From Gordonia jinghuaiqii (GTDB lineage: Bacteria > Actinomycetota > Actinomycetes > Mycobacteriales > Mycobacteriaceae), in the NCBI RefSeq assembly GCF_014041935.1, contig NZ_CP059491.1:1488001-1552000 (forward strand): a stretch of 64,000 nt of DNA, in the 5' to 3' direction. The position numbers and the translations under genes are program-made. This document shows positions 48,094 through 57,528 of the stretch, in pieces (the stretch's first letter is position 1; each line of letters starts with the position of its first letter). The notes beneath the pieces are model-generated. The model searched no databases, was not told where the DNA came from, and saw nothing but the letters and a program-made list of their open reading frames with translations.

Positions 48094-49530
48094 GTGCCAG
48101 AGGACAACTTCACCACCCATGGTTCTCAGTCGACCGAAACCCGGCATCCATCACCCCGAACTCTGGGTGAACTGCGTGCCAGTGGCCACGTGCAGCGCAG
48201 CGTGCGCGACGAGATCCGCAACAATCTGCTGTCGGCGCTCCGCGAGGGCCGCGACCCGTGGCCGGGCATCGTGGGCTTCGAGGCGACGGTCATCCCGCAG
48301 CTCGAGCGCGCGCTGATCGCCGGCCACGACGTCGTGATGCTCGGCGAGCGCGGCCAGGGCAAGACGCGCATCCTGCGCACGCTGGTCGGGCTGCTCGACG
48401 AGTGGACACCGGTGATCGCCGGTTCCGAACTGGGCGAGCATCCGTATGAACCCATCACCCCGGGTTCGATCCGCAAGGCCGCCAACCTCCTCGACGACCT
48501 GCCCGTCGAGTGGCGTCATCGCAGCCAGCGCTACAGCGAGAAGCTCGCCACCCCCGACACCTCGGTGGCCGACCTGGTCGGCGACATCGACCCGATGAAG
48601 GTGGCCGAGGGCCGCAGCCTCGGCGACCCCGAAACCATCCACTTCGGGCTCATCCCGCGCGCCCACCGCGGGATCGTCGCGATCAACGAGCTGCCCGACC
48701 TCGCCGAACGCATCCAGGTCTCGATGCTGAACGTGATGGAGGAGCGCGACATCCAGGTCCGCGGCTACACGCTGCGCCTGCCCCTCGACGTCCTCGTGAT
48801 GGCCAGCGCGAACCCGGAGGACTACACCAACCGCGGCCGCATCATCACCCCGCTCAAGGACCGGTTCGGCGCCGAGATCCGCACTCACTACCCTCTCGAG
48901 CTCGACGACGAGGTGTCGGTCATCGAGCAGGAGGCCGACCTCACCGCGAGTGTGCCGACCTTCATCACCGAGATCCTGGCGCGGTTCACCCGTTACGCCC
49001 GCGACCATCCGTCGATCGATCAGCGCTCGGGTGTCTCCGCGCGCTTCTCCATCGCCGGCGCCGAAACCGTTGCCGCGGCTGCACTTCACCGCGCCGCCGT
49101 GACCGGAGAGGATCAGGCGGTGGCCCGGGTCGTCGACCTGGCATCGGTGATCGAGGTGTTGCGCGGCAAGATCGAGTTCGAATCCGGGGAAGAGGGACGC
49201 GAGCTGGAGATCCTCGAGCACCTCATGCGCAAGTCCATCGCCGACGCGGTGCGCGCTCACCTCGGCGGCATCGACATGGCGCCACTGGTGGAGGCGCTCG
49301 AGAACGGCGAACCGGTGGTCACCGGCGACCGTGTCCGTGCCGCGGACTTCCTGCGTTCGATCCCCTCGCCCGAGGACACCTCGGGGGTGCTGGACGAGAT
49401 CGCCGAGCGGCTCGACGCCGAGATCGACGGCGAGCGGGCGAGCGCCGTCGAGCTGGCACTGGAAGGCCTCTATCTGGCGCGCCGGATAGGTAAGGAAGCC
49501 GACGAATCGGGTCAGACCCTCTACGGCTGA
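48094..49530 (+). CDS. MoxR/magnesium-chelatase-like AAA+ ATPase
   Basis: A 478-residue ATPase. Walker A VMLGERGQGKTRI near residue 85, Walker B-like GIVAINELPDL, sensor segment VMASANPEDYTNRGRIITPLKDRFGAEI, and an arginine-finger region RFTRYARDHPSIDQRSGVSARFS. It matches in order and type the mycobacterial gene Rv0958. These ATPases act with the VWA protein encoded 42 bp downstream, likely in metal insertion or complex assembly. GTG at 48085 would add three residues. Confidence 0.92.
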   Translation: MPEDNFTTHGSQSTETRHPSPRTLGELRASGHVQRSVRDEIRNNLLSALREGRDPWPGIVGFEATVIPQLERALIAGHDVVMLGERGQGKTRILRTLVGLLDEWTPVIAGSELGEHPYEPITPGSIRKAANLLDDLPVEWRHRSQRYSEKLATPDTSVADLVGDIDPMKVAEGRSLGDPETIHFGLIPRAHRGIVAINELPDLAERIQVSMLNVMEERDIQVRGYTLRLPLDVLVMASANPEDYTNRGRIITPLKDRFGAEIRTHYPLELDDEVSVIEQEADLTASVPTFITEILARFTRYARDHPSIDQRSGVSARFSIAGAETVAAAALHRAAVTGEDQAVARVVDLASVIEVLRGKIEFESGEEGRELEILEHLMRKSIADAVRAHLGGIDMAPLVEALENGEPVVTGDRVRAADFLRSIPSPEDTSGVLDEIAERLDAEIDGERASAVELALEGLYLARRIGKEADESGQTLYG

Positions 49531-49572
49531 CGCCGACTCGGCGAGATCGAACCATCGGTAAGGGAGAGCACC

Positions 49573-51576
49573 ATGGCGCGCAAGAGCTTTCACCGTTCGC
49601 GGTATCAGCGCTACACCGGCGGGCCCGACCCGTTGGCGCCGCCGGTCGACCTGCGTGAGGCGCTGGAGACCATCGGCGACGACGTGATGGCCGGCGCGTC
49701 GCCGCAGCGTGCGCTCCGTGAGTTGCTCCGACGCGGAACCCCGAACATGCGTGGGCTCGACAAGCTGCGCGAGCAGATCAACCGACGCCGGCAGGAGTTG
49801 CTGAAGAAGCGCAACCTCGACGGTACGTTCGCCGAGATCCGCGAGCTCCTCGATCGTGCGGTACTCGAGGAGCGCAAGCAGCTGGCCCGCGATCTCGACG
49901 ACGACGCCCGCTTCGCCGAGATGCAGATCGGCAGCCTGCCGCCCTCGACGGCGCAGGCCGTCGAGGAGCTGTCGGAGTACAACTGGCGCAGCCCGCAGGC
50001 GAAGCAGGACTACGACAAGATCAAGGACCTCCTCGGCCGGGAATTGCTCGATCAGCGTTTCGCGGGGATGAAAGAGGCTCTCGAGGGAGCGAACGAGCAA
50101 GACCGGCAACGTATCTCGGAGATGCTCAAGGATCTCAACGAGTTACTCGCGGCGCACAATCGCGGTGAGGACACCACCGAGAAGTTCGACGAGTTCATGA
50201 ACTCCCACGGCGAGTTCTTCCCGGAGAACCCGCGCAACACCGACGAACTCATCGACTCACTGGCGCAGCGCGCGGCGGCGGCGCAGCAGTTCTACAACTC
50301 GCTGACCCCCGAGCAGCGGGCCGAGCTCGACCAGCTGGCGCAGCAGGCGTTCGGCTCGCCGGACCTCATGAGTCAACTCACGCAGATGGATTCGCAGTTG
50401 CGTGCGGCGCGCCCCGGACTCGACTGGGACGACGCGCAGTCGTTCTCCGGTGACCAGCCGATGGGTCTGGGTGAGGGTGCGGCGGCGTTGCGTGACATCT
50501 CCGAGCTCGAGGCGCTCTCCGAGCAGCTGTCGCAGCAGTACGCCGGCGCGCAGATGGACGACATCGACCTCGACGCGCTCGCTCGTCAGCTGGGGGACGA
50601 AGCGGCCGTCGACGCCCGGATGCTCGCCGAACTCGAAAAGGCACTGTCCGAACAGGGATTCTTCGACCGCACCTCCGACGGTCAGCTCCGACTGAGCCCC
50701 AAGGCGATGCGCCAGCTGGGGCAGTCGATCTTCCGGGACATCGCCGAGCAGCTCTCGGGTCGCCGAGGCGATCGCCAGACACGCCAGAGCGGTCTACTCG
50801 GCGAGCCCACCGGCGCGTCCCGCGAGTGGGAGTTCGGCGACACCGACCCCTGGGACGTCACCCGCACCGTGTCGAATGCGGTGTTGCGCACCGTGTCCGA
50901 GACCAACGAGCCGTCGCAGGCCACGTCGGAGATGGCGCGCTCGGGCGTCCAGATCACCGTCCGCGATGTCGAGGTCTCCGAAACCGAGACCCGCACACAG
51001 GCCGCCGTGGTGCTCCTCGTCGACACCTCGTTCTCCATGGAGATGGAGGGACGGTGGACGCCGATGAAGCGCACCGCCATCGCCCTGAATCATCTGATCT
51101 CCACGCGTTTCCGGAGCGACGAGCTTCACCTCATCGCGTTCGGCCGGTATGCGCGGTCCATCGACATCTCGGAGCTGACCGGCCTGCAACCGCGGATGGA
51201 ACAGGGCACCAACCTGCACCACGCGCTGTTGCTCGCCCAGCGGCACCTCCGGCGGTTCCCGAATGCGCAACCCGTCGTCCTGGTGGTCACCGACGGCGAG
51301 CCCACCGCACATCTCGACCCCAGTGGTGAGCCGTTCTTCTTCTATCCGCCGCACCCGCAGACGATCGCGCTGACGGTGCGCGAGCTCGACCACGTCGCCC
51401 GGATCGGTGCGCAGATCACCTTTTTCCGACTCGGGGAGGACCCGGGCCTGGCCCACTTCATGGACCAGATCGCGCGTCGCGTCGGCGGCCGGGTGGTCGC
51501 ACCCGACGTCGACGGACTCGGGGCCGCCGTCGTCGGTGACTACCTGCGGGCACGTAAGGGGCCCCGGCGCGGCTGA
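49573..51576 (+). CDS. VWA-domain protein, partner of AAA+ ATPase
   Basis: A 667-residue protein. The N-terminal ~430 residues are mostly charged helices (REQINRRRQELLKKRN, EERKQLARDLDDDARF). The C-terminal VWA domain has the MIDAS D-x-S-x-S motif in LLVDTSFSMEMEGRW, the threonine region, and VVTDGEPTAH. Order with the upstream ATPase mirrors Rv0958-Rv0959. Cobalt/magnesium-chelatase-like pairs couple ATP hydrolysis to protein remodelling. Function here is unproven. Confidence 0.9.
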   Translation: MARKSFHRSRYQRYTGGPDPLAPPVDLREALETIGDDVMAGASPQRALRELLRRGTPNMRGLDKLREQINRRRQELLKKRNLDGTFAEIRELLDRAVLEERKQLARDLDDDARFAEMQIGSLPPSTAQAVEELSEYNWRSPQAKQDYDKIKDLLGRELLDQRFAGMKEALEGANEQDRQRISEMLKDLNELLAAHNRGEDTTEKFDEFMNSHGEFFPENPRNTDELIDSLAQRAAAAQQFYNSLTPEQRAELDQLAQQAFGSPDLMSQLTQMDSQLRAARPGLDWDDAQSFSGDQPMGLGEGAAALRDISELEALSEQLSQQYAGAQMDDIDLDALARQLGDEAAVDARMLAELEKALSEQGFFDRTSDGQLRLSPKAMRQLGQSIFRDIAEQLSGRRGDRQTRQSGLLGEPTGASREWEFGDTDPWDVTRTVSNAVLRTVSETNEPSQATSEMARSGVQITVRDVEVSETETRTQAAVVLLVDTSFSMEMEGRWTPMKRTAIALNHLISTRFRSDELHLIAFGRYARSIDISELTGLQPRMEQGTNLHHALLLAQRHLRRFPNAQPVVLVVTDGEPTAHLDPSGEPFFFYPPHPQTIALTVRELDHVARIGAQITFFRLGEDPGLAHFMDQIARRVGGRVVAPDVDGLGAAVVGDYLRARKGPRRG

Positions 51577-51611
51577 CAAACGCCGGTCACCCCGGCCGTC
51601 TCCCGCGAAGC

Positions 51612-52310
51612 TCAGGCGGTTGCGGGTTTGCGGCCGGCGATGATCCAGAGCACGACGCCGACCACTGCGACCAACCCGCCGAATCCGCCGCCGAACACCG
51701 CGAGAAGGACACCGCCGACGCCGCTGAAGATCCCGGCCGCGTCGATCGATGCGACGACCGCGGGCGAATCGCATCGGAACGTGTAGGTGCCCGATTCGAC
51801 GACCTCGAATGAGTCGAAGGACTCCACTCCGGAACCGTCGAAAGTGAATTCGCTGGTCGTCCCGGGTCCGGGCGCGAGCGCCGCGGGTCCGGTGATCTCG
51901 CATGCCGGTACCCCGGACTCGGTGTTGCTGCTGAACAGCTGGAAGGTGTCCCCGGTGTCGTAGTCCTGCTCGGCGGTGGGGTTGACCTCGAAGGCCTTGT
52001 CCACCGCATCGCCTATCCCGGCGACTGCCATCACGACGCCGATGGTCACCGACAGAAGGAGCAGGACAACGCCTACGACGGTGAGGATCTTGCCCCACCG
52101 CCGCATACCCGCCCGATCCTCACGTGGTGGCAGCGGTGGGGGATAGGCCTGTTGCGGCCAGGGTTGTCCGGGCGGGGACTGGCCCGGGTCGTATTGCCGG
52201 CCGGGGTCATAGGGCTGACTGGGGTCATAGGGCTGGCTGGGGTCATAGGGCCGGCCGGGCCGGGACTGGCCCGGGTCATAGGGCTGGCTGGGGTCGTCGG
52301 GCTGGCCCAT
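51612..52310 (-). CDS. Membrane protein with Pro/Asp-Pro-Ser-Gln repeat N-terminus
   Basis: A 232-residue protein starting at 52310 behind GGAGG. The first ~65 residues repeat QPYDPSQ/QPYDPGQ and are followed by a TM (WGKILTVVGVVLLLLSVTIGVVMAVAG), an extracellular ~100-residue globular region with conserved-looking CEITG and FRCDSP cysteines, and a second TM (GGVLLAVFGGGFGGLVAVVGVVLWII). I do not recognise a named family. It is convergent with the VWA gene. Confidence 0.8.
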   Translation of the reverse strand: MGQPDDPSQPYDPGQSRPGRPYDPSQPYDPSQPYDPGRQYDPGQSPPGQPWPQQAYPPPLPPREDRAGMRRWGKILTVVGVVLLLLSVTIGVVMAVAGIGDAVDKAFEVNPTAEQDYDTGDTFQLFSSNTESGVPACEITGPAALAPGPGTTSEFTFDGSGVESFDSFEVVESGTYTFRCDSPAVVASIDAAGIFSGVGGVLLAVFGGGFGGLVAVVGVVLWIIAGRKPATA

Positions 52311-52487
52311 GATCGCCTCCGATGTGCGCCGGTCGGCGTCCCCGTCCGGACTCGGGATGAATTATGCCGCTCGGCGGGCACTTTCGGGGTCTGTTGCGCC
52401 GACCGCCGACGAGACGACAGCAGTGGTCCCGACGTCGGGGTGTGTGTCGGGGTGTATTTCAGGGTGGTCGGCACGTCATCGGGCCAC

Positions 52488-52493
52488 TAGGGT
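52488..52493 (+). promoter_or_regulatory. -10 element of a possible leaderless gene
   Basis: TAGGGT fits TANNNT and is 8 nt before the GTG at 52502, which lacks a Shine-Dalgarno sequence. Confidence 0.5.
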
Positions 52494-52501
52494 CGTGAGT
52501 C

Positions 52502-53140
52502 GTGACCCAACCCGGTGACCTTCCGATGCCCGACGATCGTCGCGCGCGACTGCGCGCGGCCGACGCCGACCGCGAACTGGTCCACGAAATCCTCTCCGCG
52601 GCGATGGCTCACGGCAGTCTGTCGCCGGTCGAATACGAGGAACGTGCCGGGAAGGCGTTGTCGGCCAAGACTTTCGGTGACCTCGATGAGCTCACCGATG
52701 ATCTGCCCGTCGCGCAGCTCGGTGTGCCCATGCCCGCGGCCAGCCTGTCACCCGGCCCGCGCGTGACCGGTGGGAGCGCCGAGACCGCGGTCCGTCATCG
52801 CCTGGCGATCATGTCGGGCAGCGAACTGTCGGGGACGGCGGTCGTCGCCGATCAGCTCACCGCCACCGCCATCATGGGCGGCGTCGACATCGACCTGCGC
52901 GAGGTCGAATTCACCGCACCGGTCCTGACCGTGGAGTGCGTCGCGATCATGGGCGGCATCGACATCAAGGTCCCTGAGGCGGTGTCGGTCGAGATCGGGG
53001 GGCTGGGCATCATGGGCGGCTTCAGCGGAAAGTCGCAGAAGTCGTCGAGACCCGGTGCCCCAGTCATCCGGGTGACCGGGTTGGCGCTGATGGGCGGCGT
53101 CGACGTCAAATACGTACCGCGCGACCAGCCGGACGCCTGA
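52502..53140 (+). CDS. DUF1707 protein with LiaF-like C-terminal repeats
   Basis: A 212-residue soluble protein. The N-terminal DUF1707 domain is recognisable: DDRRARLRAADADRELVHEILSAAMAHGSLSPVEYEERAGKALSAKTFGDLDELTDDLP. The C-terminal part has three IMGG-type units (AIMGGVDIDLREV, AIMGGIDIKVPE, ALMGGVDVKYVP) like the LiaF/cell-wall-active antibiotic response domain. DUF1707 proteins in actinobacteria are often linked to membrane stress. Exact role unknown. Confidence 0.85.
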   Translation: MTQPGDLPMPDDRRARLRAADADRELVHEILSAAMAHGSLSPVEYEERAGKALSAKTFGDLDELTDDLPVAQLGVPMPAASLSPGPRVTGGSAETAVRHRLAIMSGSELSGTAVVADQLTATAIMGGVDIDLREVEFTAPVLTVECVAIMGGIDIKVPEAVSVEIGGLGIMGGFSGKSQKSSRPGAPVIRVTGLALMGGVDVKYVPRDQPDA

Positions 53141-53152
53141 ACGTCGAGTCGG

Positions 53153-54088
53153 TCACGCGAGCAGAAGTGCGATGACGGTGATGGTCGGGATCGATGCGAG
53201 CGTCGTGATCAACGCGGTGTCACGCGCGAGGATCTGTCCGCGTCGATACCGGGTCGCATAGACGAGGACGTTCTGGGCGGTCGGCAGTGCCGCGATGACC
53301 ACCTGAGCGAACAGCGCGTCGCCCTCCTGGCCGAAACCCCATCGTGCGATGGCGTAGACGGACAGCGGCATGACGACCATCTTCAGCACGGATGCCAACG
53401 CGATGTCGCGACGCGGACTCTCGCCCTTCTTGAACACCGCGACACCGGTCAGCGAGAGTCCGAAGGCCAGCAACGCCGCGGGGACCGACGCGTCTCCCAG
53501 CATCTTCAGCGGAGACATCACCGCCGCCGGCGGAGTCCACCCGATCAGCGAGACCGCCAGGCCGGCGATTCCGCCGACGACGATCGGGTTGGTGACCGGC
53601 GCGACGAGTGAATCACGGACCAGGGACCTGCCGGAGTCGCGATCCAGCGCGGTCAGGTCGAGGGCGAGCAGCGCCACCGGGGAGTAGATGAGGATCTGGA
53701 ACAGCAGCAGCGGAGCGATGAACGAGGCGTCGTCGAGGACGAAGATCGCGATGGGGAGCCCGAGGTTGACACTGTTGACATACGACGCGGAGAGTCCGCC
53801 GATGACGAGCTCGGGAACCGGGCGCCGTAACCAGAGTCTGGCGACCGCCACGTAGATGACGCCCATGAGGACCGCGCTGCCCCCGGCGATCGCCAGCGTC
53901 GAGGAGAAGATGACCGACAGGTCCGACGTCACCATGGAATGGAACAGCAGCGCCGGGGTGAAGACGAAGAAGACCAGCCGGGACAGAACCTCGTGCGCAT
54001 GATCGCCGATGACCTGCGTACGTCCGAGGATGTACCCCACTCCGACTACTATGAAGATCACCGTGAAGCCGGAGATGACGCCAGACAC
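53153..54088 (-). CDS. AEC-family (auxin efflux carrier-like) transporter
   Basis: A 311-residue membrane protein with about ten hydrophobic segments. Recognisable AEC features are GFTVIFIVVGVGYILGRTQV, FFVFTPALLFHSMV, NSVNLGLPIAIFVLDD (the conserved N-x-x-x-x-G-x-P) and a C-terminal half with AALPTAQNVLVYATRY. These carriers move dicarboxylates or similar organic acids. Its 3' end is 12 bp from the end of the DUF1707 gene. Confidence 0.9.
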   Translation of the reverse strand: MSGVISGFTVIFIVVGVGYILGRTQVIGDHAHEVLSRLVFFVFTPALLFHSMVTSDLSVIFSSTLAIAGGSAVLMGVIYVAVARLWLRRPVPELVIGGLSASYVNSVNLGLPIAIFVLDDASFIAPLLLFQILIYSPVALLALDLTALDRDSGRSLVRDSLVAPVTNPIVVGGIAGLAVSLIGWTPPAAVMSPLKMLGDASVPAALLAFGLSLTGVAVFKKGESPRRDIALASVLKMVVMPLSVYAIARWGFGQEGDALFAQVVIAALPTAQNVLVYATRYRRGQILARDTALITTLASIPTITVIALLLA

Positions 54089-54149
54089 TGCGCGAAGTCT
54101 ATTCGTACGGCATTGGGGCGCATCTGTCGGATCGAGTTGGGGGTTGTGA

Positions 54150-54959
54150 GTGAGTTATCCACCGGGACAGGGTTCGGGTCAGGGCCAGGACGACTGGGGG
54201 ACTGTGCCGAACTCGGGTGCGGCGGAAGGCTCCCGTCCGAATCTGAACAAGGGTGACCAGTCGTCGGGTCAGGCACCCGACGAATACGCTCCGACGCAGT
54301 TCGGCCCTTCTCACCAGGGTGGCCCGTCTTCGGACCCCTACGGCCAGAATCCTTACGGCCAGAGTCCTTACGGCCAGAGTCCTTACGGCCAGAGTCCTTA
54401 TGGTCAGGATCAGTACGGCCAGAACCCTTATGGTCAGGATCAGTACGGCCAGAACCCGTACGGGTCGCAGCCGGGCGGCCAGGGATTCGGCGCCGCGCCC
54501 GGTCAGGATCCGTACGGACAGCCTCCGGTGACACCGCCGGGAGCGCAGTACGGTCAGGTCAACGACCCCTACCAGGCGCCTGCCTACGGTTCGGCTTACG
54601 GTTCGGCCACTCCGTACGGTGCCGCACAGTATGGGGGTTACGGCTACGGCACGCCTGCTGCCCAGAGCACCAACGGCAAGGCGATCGCCGCGATGGTCTG
54701 CGGCATCGTCGGCGTCATCTCGCTGGTCGCGTGCTTCTTCTTCTCGTTCTTCCTCTCGATTCCGATCGGCATCGCCGCCGTCGTCCTGGGTTTTCTGTCG
54801 CGGCGCGACATCGAGCAGTCGAACGGCACCCAGACCGGCGCGGGTATGGGACTGACCGGAATCATCACCGGCGCGCTGTCGATCCTCGGCGGCGTGGTGT
54901 GGGTCGTGCTGTTCATCATCGTGCTGGCCGCCGGTGGAACGGACTCGTACTACTACTAG
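54150..54959 (+). CDS. DUF4190-type membrane protein with YGQ-repeat N-terminus
   Basis: A 269-residue protein. Residues ~65-180 are repeated PYGQ/QYGQ units (ten in tandem around residue 70), followed by two TM segments (GKAIAAMVCGIVGVISLVACFFFSFFLSIPIGIAAVVLG and ITGALSILGGVVWVVLFIIVLAAG) flanking the conserved RRDIEQSNGTQTGAGMGL of DUF4190. Function unknown. Downstream is a second protein of the same architecture, so the two are probably paralogues. Confidence 0.82.
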   Translation: MSYPPGQGSGQGQDDWGTVPNSGAAEGSRPNLNKGDQSSGQAPDEYAPTQFGPSHQGGPSSDPYGQNPYGQSPYGQSPYGQSPYGQDQYGQNPYGQDQYGQNPYGSQPGGQGFGAAPGQDPYGQPPVTPPGAQYGQVNDPYQAPAYGSAYGSATPYGAAQYGGYGYGTPAAQSTNGKAIAAMVCGIVGVISLVACFFFSFFLSIPIGIAAVVLGFLSRRDIEQSNGTQTGAGMGLTGIITGALSILGGVVWVVLFIIVLAAGGTDSYYY

Positions 54960-55111
54960 TGAACGACTCAGCGGTCGGATCTTCGAGGTCAATCCTCGAC
55001 TCCACCCTGTTCGGGGCGTTTTCTCACTAGTCTGTGACTCATGTGCAGCGGGTGCTGCACGCATGAATCCTTCCACCGTGACCCGGTGTGCACAGATGGT
55101 GAGGGCACCTG

Positions 55112-56305
55112 ATGACGAATCCCACCGAAGGCGCGGATCCGCGAGATCCTTCCTCTGCATCTCGGTCCGGGCCCGATCCGTCAGCACCCGACCGGCCAGA
55201 TTCCGACCGGGCGGCGCCGCAGCCACCCGGCCCCGATGCGTCTGCCACCGATCCCTCCCCGTGGGAGCCGACGCAGAAGGCGGCTGTGGCCGGACCGGAT
55301 TCAGATCCGGGGTCCGTGCCGGTGACATCGACGCCGGGAGCAGGCCCCGACGGCACCGACGTTCCCGAGTCGCACAGTCCCGCCGACGGGGTCACGCGCA
55401 TCATCAGTACGCCCGGGTCTCCGTCGGAGCCTGCCCAGCCGGGTCCTGCCCAGTCGAATCCAGTCGGGCAGACGCCGGTGGCGCCTCCCGGCACCACACC
55501 CGCGCCACCACCTCCACCTCGAGGCGCAGACGGTCCTGCCCCGTCCGGATACGACTCGACCCGCGTCATCTCCACGCGCCCGCCCGCCGGACCAGGTGCG
55601 CAGCAGTACGGCGCCCCGCCACCGGGACCCCCGGGTCAGGCACCCCAGTCCCCACACGCTCCCGGCCAGGCGCCCGGATACGGCCAACAACCCGGATACG
55701 GCCAGCCACCCGGTTATGGACCGCCGCCCGGGTACGGCCAACAGGGATATGGCCAACCGCCCGGATACGGCCAGCAGGGGTACGGCCAACCGCCTCAGGG
55801 GGTGCCGCCATCGGCACCGGGGCAGCCGCCGTACGGCGGACCACCTCAAGGGCCGCCCGGGCAGCAGTACGGACACCAGGCCCATGACCCATCGGCCGGC
55901 GGCCCGCCGAACTATGGCCAGCCGTCGCAGCAGAGTGCTCAGCAGGACCGGTACGGCAACGCCGATCATGCCGACGACGGGGGGCAAGGTCCGGGCGGCG
56001 GCAATCCCGACGCCGACAATCCCTACGCCCACGGCGGGGGACCCGAACCCACCACCAGCACCCTGGCGGTGCTGGCGTTGGTCGCGTCGTTGCTGGGTCT
56101 GCTGTGCAGCGGGATCGGCGGCCTGATCGGGTTGGTCCTGGGCGTGATCGCGCGTAAACAGATCGCGGCATCCGGGGGTGCTCAGAAAGGTGACGGGCTG
56201 GCGCTCACCGCAATCATCATCGGGGCGTTCATCCTGGTCGTGTGGGTCGTGTACTGGCTGGTCATCGCGCTCACCGGGGTGGAAAATCCCTGGTCGTCCT
56301 TCTGA
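55112..56305 (+). CDS. DUF4190-type membrane protein with long Pro/Gly/Gln-rich tail
   Basis: A 397-residue protein. The first ~310 residues are hydrophilic and low-complexity: Pro/Asp/Ser-rich, then [11 protein letters not shown] repeats. The C-terminal domain has two TMs around [23 protein letters not shown], which is the DUF4190 core seen also in the gene at 54150. Function unknown. A possible promoter TAGTCT lies about 85 bp upstream. Membrane-anchored with a very long cytoplasmic tail. Confidence 0.8.
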   Translation: MTNPTEGADPRDPSSASRSGPDPSAPDRPDSDRAAPQPPGPDASATDPSPWEPTQKAAVAGPDSDPGSVPVTSTPGAGPDGTDVPESHSPADGVTRIISTPGSPSEPAQPGPAQSNPVGQTPVAPPGTTPAPPPPPRGADGPAPSGYDSTRVISTRPPAGPGAQQYGAPPPGPPGQAPQSPHAPGQAPGYGQQPGYGQPPGYGPPPGYGQQGYGQPPGYGQQGYGQPPQGVPPSAPGQPPYGGPPQGPPGQQYGHQAHDPSAGGPPNYGQPSQQSAQQDRYGNADHADDGGQGPGGGNPDADNPYAHGGGPEPTTSTLAVLALVASLLGLLCSGIGGLIGLVLGVIARKQIAASGGAQKGDGLALTAIIIGAFILVVWVVYWLVIALTGVENPWSSF

Positions 56306-56388
56306 GGTCCGCGTGGACGGCGGCCATTTTGGAGCTCGGCGTCCTCAGCAGGTAGTCTGGTCGGGTTGTGTGCCGCGCCCGCGAGGGC

Positions 56389-56418
56389 TGATCGGCGCAC
56401 TGACTCGGGCCGATCAGT
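56389..56418 (+). promoter_or_regulatory. Hairpin in the rpmF leader
   Basis: CTGATCGG (56389-56396) and CCGATCAG (56411-56418) form an 8-bp perfect stem with a 14-nt loop, between a likely -10 box (TAGTCT, 56354-56359) and rpmF. It could be an RNA control element or part of the promoter region. Confidence 0.4.
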
Positions 56419-56470
56419 GATGTCACGTCACCAGCGGCCACGCAGACCACAGTAAGAGAAGGGCTCAACC

Positions 56471-56644
56471 ATGGCTGTACCGAAGCGCCGGATGTCGCGG
56501 GCGAACACCCGTAGTCGTCGTTCGCAGTGGAAGGCAGACAACCCCGCACTGCAAGAAGAGAAGGTGAACGGCGTCCCCGTGCGGATCCCTCGTCGACTCG
56601 TGAAGGCTGCTCGCGCCGGCCTCATCGATCTGGATCGTCGCTAG
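56471..56644 (+). CDS. rpmF: 50S ribosomal protein L32
   Basis: A 57-residue L32, too short for most automatic thresholds. The sequence begins [20 protein letters not shown], the family signature, and ends [11 protein letters not shown]. It lacks the four cysteines of the zinc-ribbon form, so it is the zinc-independent version, as in other mycobacteria-like genomes. A GAGAAGGG site precedes the ATG. A likely promoter and hairpin lie upstream. Confidence 0.95.
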   Translation: MAVPKRRMSRANTRSRRSQWKADNPALQEEKVNGVPVRIPRRLVKAARAGLIDLDRR

Positions 56645-56799
56645 CCTCGTTCGGTTGCCGTTCACGGCACCGCGATTGTCATACCGATGGCCGCCCCTGG
56701 GATAGTCCGGGGGCGGTCATTCGTGTGCCGTCATCGACGGCCGCACCTGACGTGAGGCCGGCGCCCACTCGGTGGGCGCCGCTGTAGGAAGGGTTTCTC

Positions 56800-57408
56800 G
56801 TGCTCCTCGACGTTCTGAACTTCGCGGGCATCGCGGTGTTCGCCGCGTCGGGGGCGATGCTCGGGGTCCGCAAGGACTTCGACCTGTGGGGCATCATCAC
56901 CGTGGGCGTGCTGACCGGGGTCGGCGGCGGCGTTCTGCGCGACGTGCTGCTGGGGATCAGTCCGCCCGCCTCGATCAACGGCTGGGGGCCGGTGGTCACC
57001 GCCACCGTGGCGAGTCTGCTGGTGTTCTTCTTCCATCCCGCGTTCGCGAAGCTGCGCCGTTCGATCCTGGTGCTCGACGCGTTCGGCATGGGATTGTTCG
57101 CCGCCGTGGGTGCGGGCATCGCGCTCGACGTCGATGCGAGTCCCTTCGCCGCGACGACCGTCGGACTGCTCACCGCGGTGGGTGGCGGCGTCCTGCGCGA
57201 CGTGATCTCCAACGAGATCCCGCTGCTTCTCCAGCCGTCGGACCTCTACGCGGTCCCCGCTGTGCTCGGCGCGGCGATCGTCGCGGTCTGCGCGACGCAC
57301 AGTTCGGTCCCGCAGTGGATCTGGCTCGTCGTCGGATCTGTTCTCGCCACCGGCCTTCGCCTGGTCAGTCTCAAGTTCAACCTGCACCTCCCGACCGCGC
57401 GACGCTGA
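56800..57408 (+). CDS. Trimeric intracellular cation channel (TRIC)/UPF0126 family protein
   Basis: A 202-residue membrane protein of two UPF0126 repeats: NFAGIAVFAASGAMLGVRKDFDLWGIITVGVLTGVGGGVLRDVLLG, then ILVLDAFGMGLFAAVGAGIA and GLLTAVGGGVLRDVISNEIPL. The duplicated GGGVLRDV is diagnostic. Bacterial TRIC homologues are K+-conducting channels; the physiological role here is unproven. GTG start at 56800 after GAAGGG. Its 3' flank holds the first copy of a palindromic repeat. Confidence 0.9.
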   Translation: MLLDVLNFAGIAVFAASGAMLGVRKDFDLWGIITVGVLTGVGGGVLRDVLLGISPPASINGWGPVVTATVASLLVFFFHPAFAKLRRSILVLDAFGMGLFAAVGAGIALDVDASPFAATTVGLLTAVGGGVLRDVISNEIPLLLQPSDLYAVPAVLGAAIVAVCATHSSVPQWIWLVVGSVLATGLRLVSLKFNLHLPTARR

Positions 57409-57420
57409 GCTCTCCCGCAG

Positions 57421-57488
57421 ACCCACCACCGATGGACATACCCACCCCGGAATTCGGGGAGGACGTGTCCAGCTGTGGTGGATCTGCG
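57421..57488. repeat. Palindromic repeat, copy 1 (68 nt)
   Basis: Imperfect palindrome starting ACCCACCACCGATGG with core CCCCGGAATTCGGGG and closing GTGGTGG. It is about 79% identical to the copy at 58460, in the same orientation, and the two bracket the AbiEi/DUF559-like gene. Confidence 0.8.
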
Positions 57489-57528
57489 AGACATGGCACC
57501 GGCGGGGCATGCGCTGCGTCAAAGCGTC

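Noticed and set aside
54330..54470. Tandem repeats considered as an insertion-sequence end or minisatellite
   Set aside because: They are in-frame PYGQ codon repeats of the DUF4190 gene.
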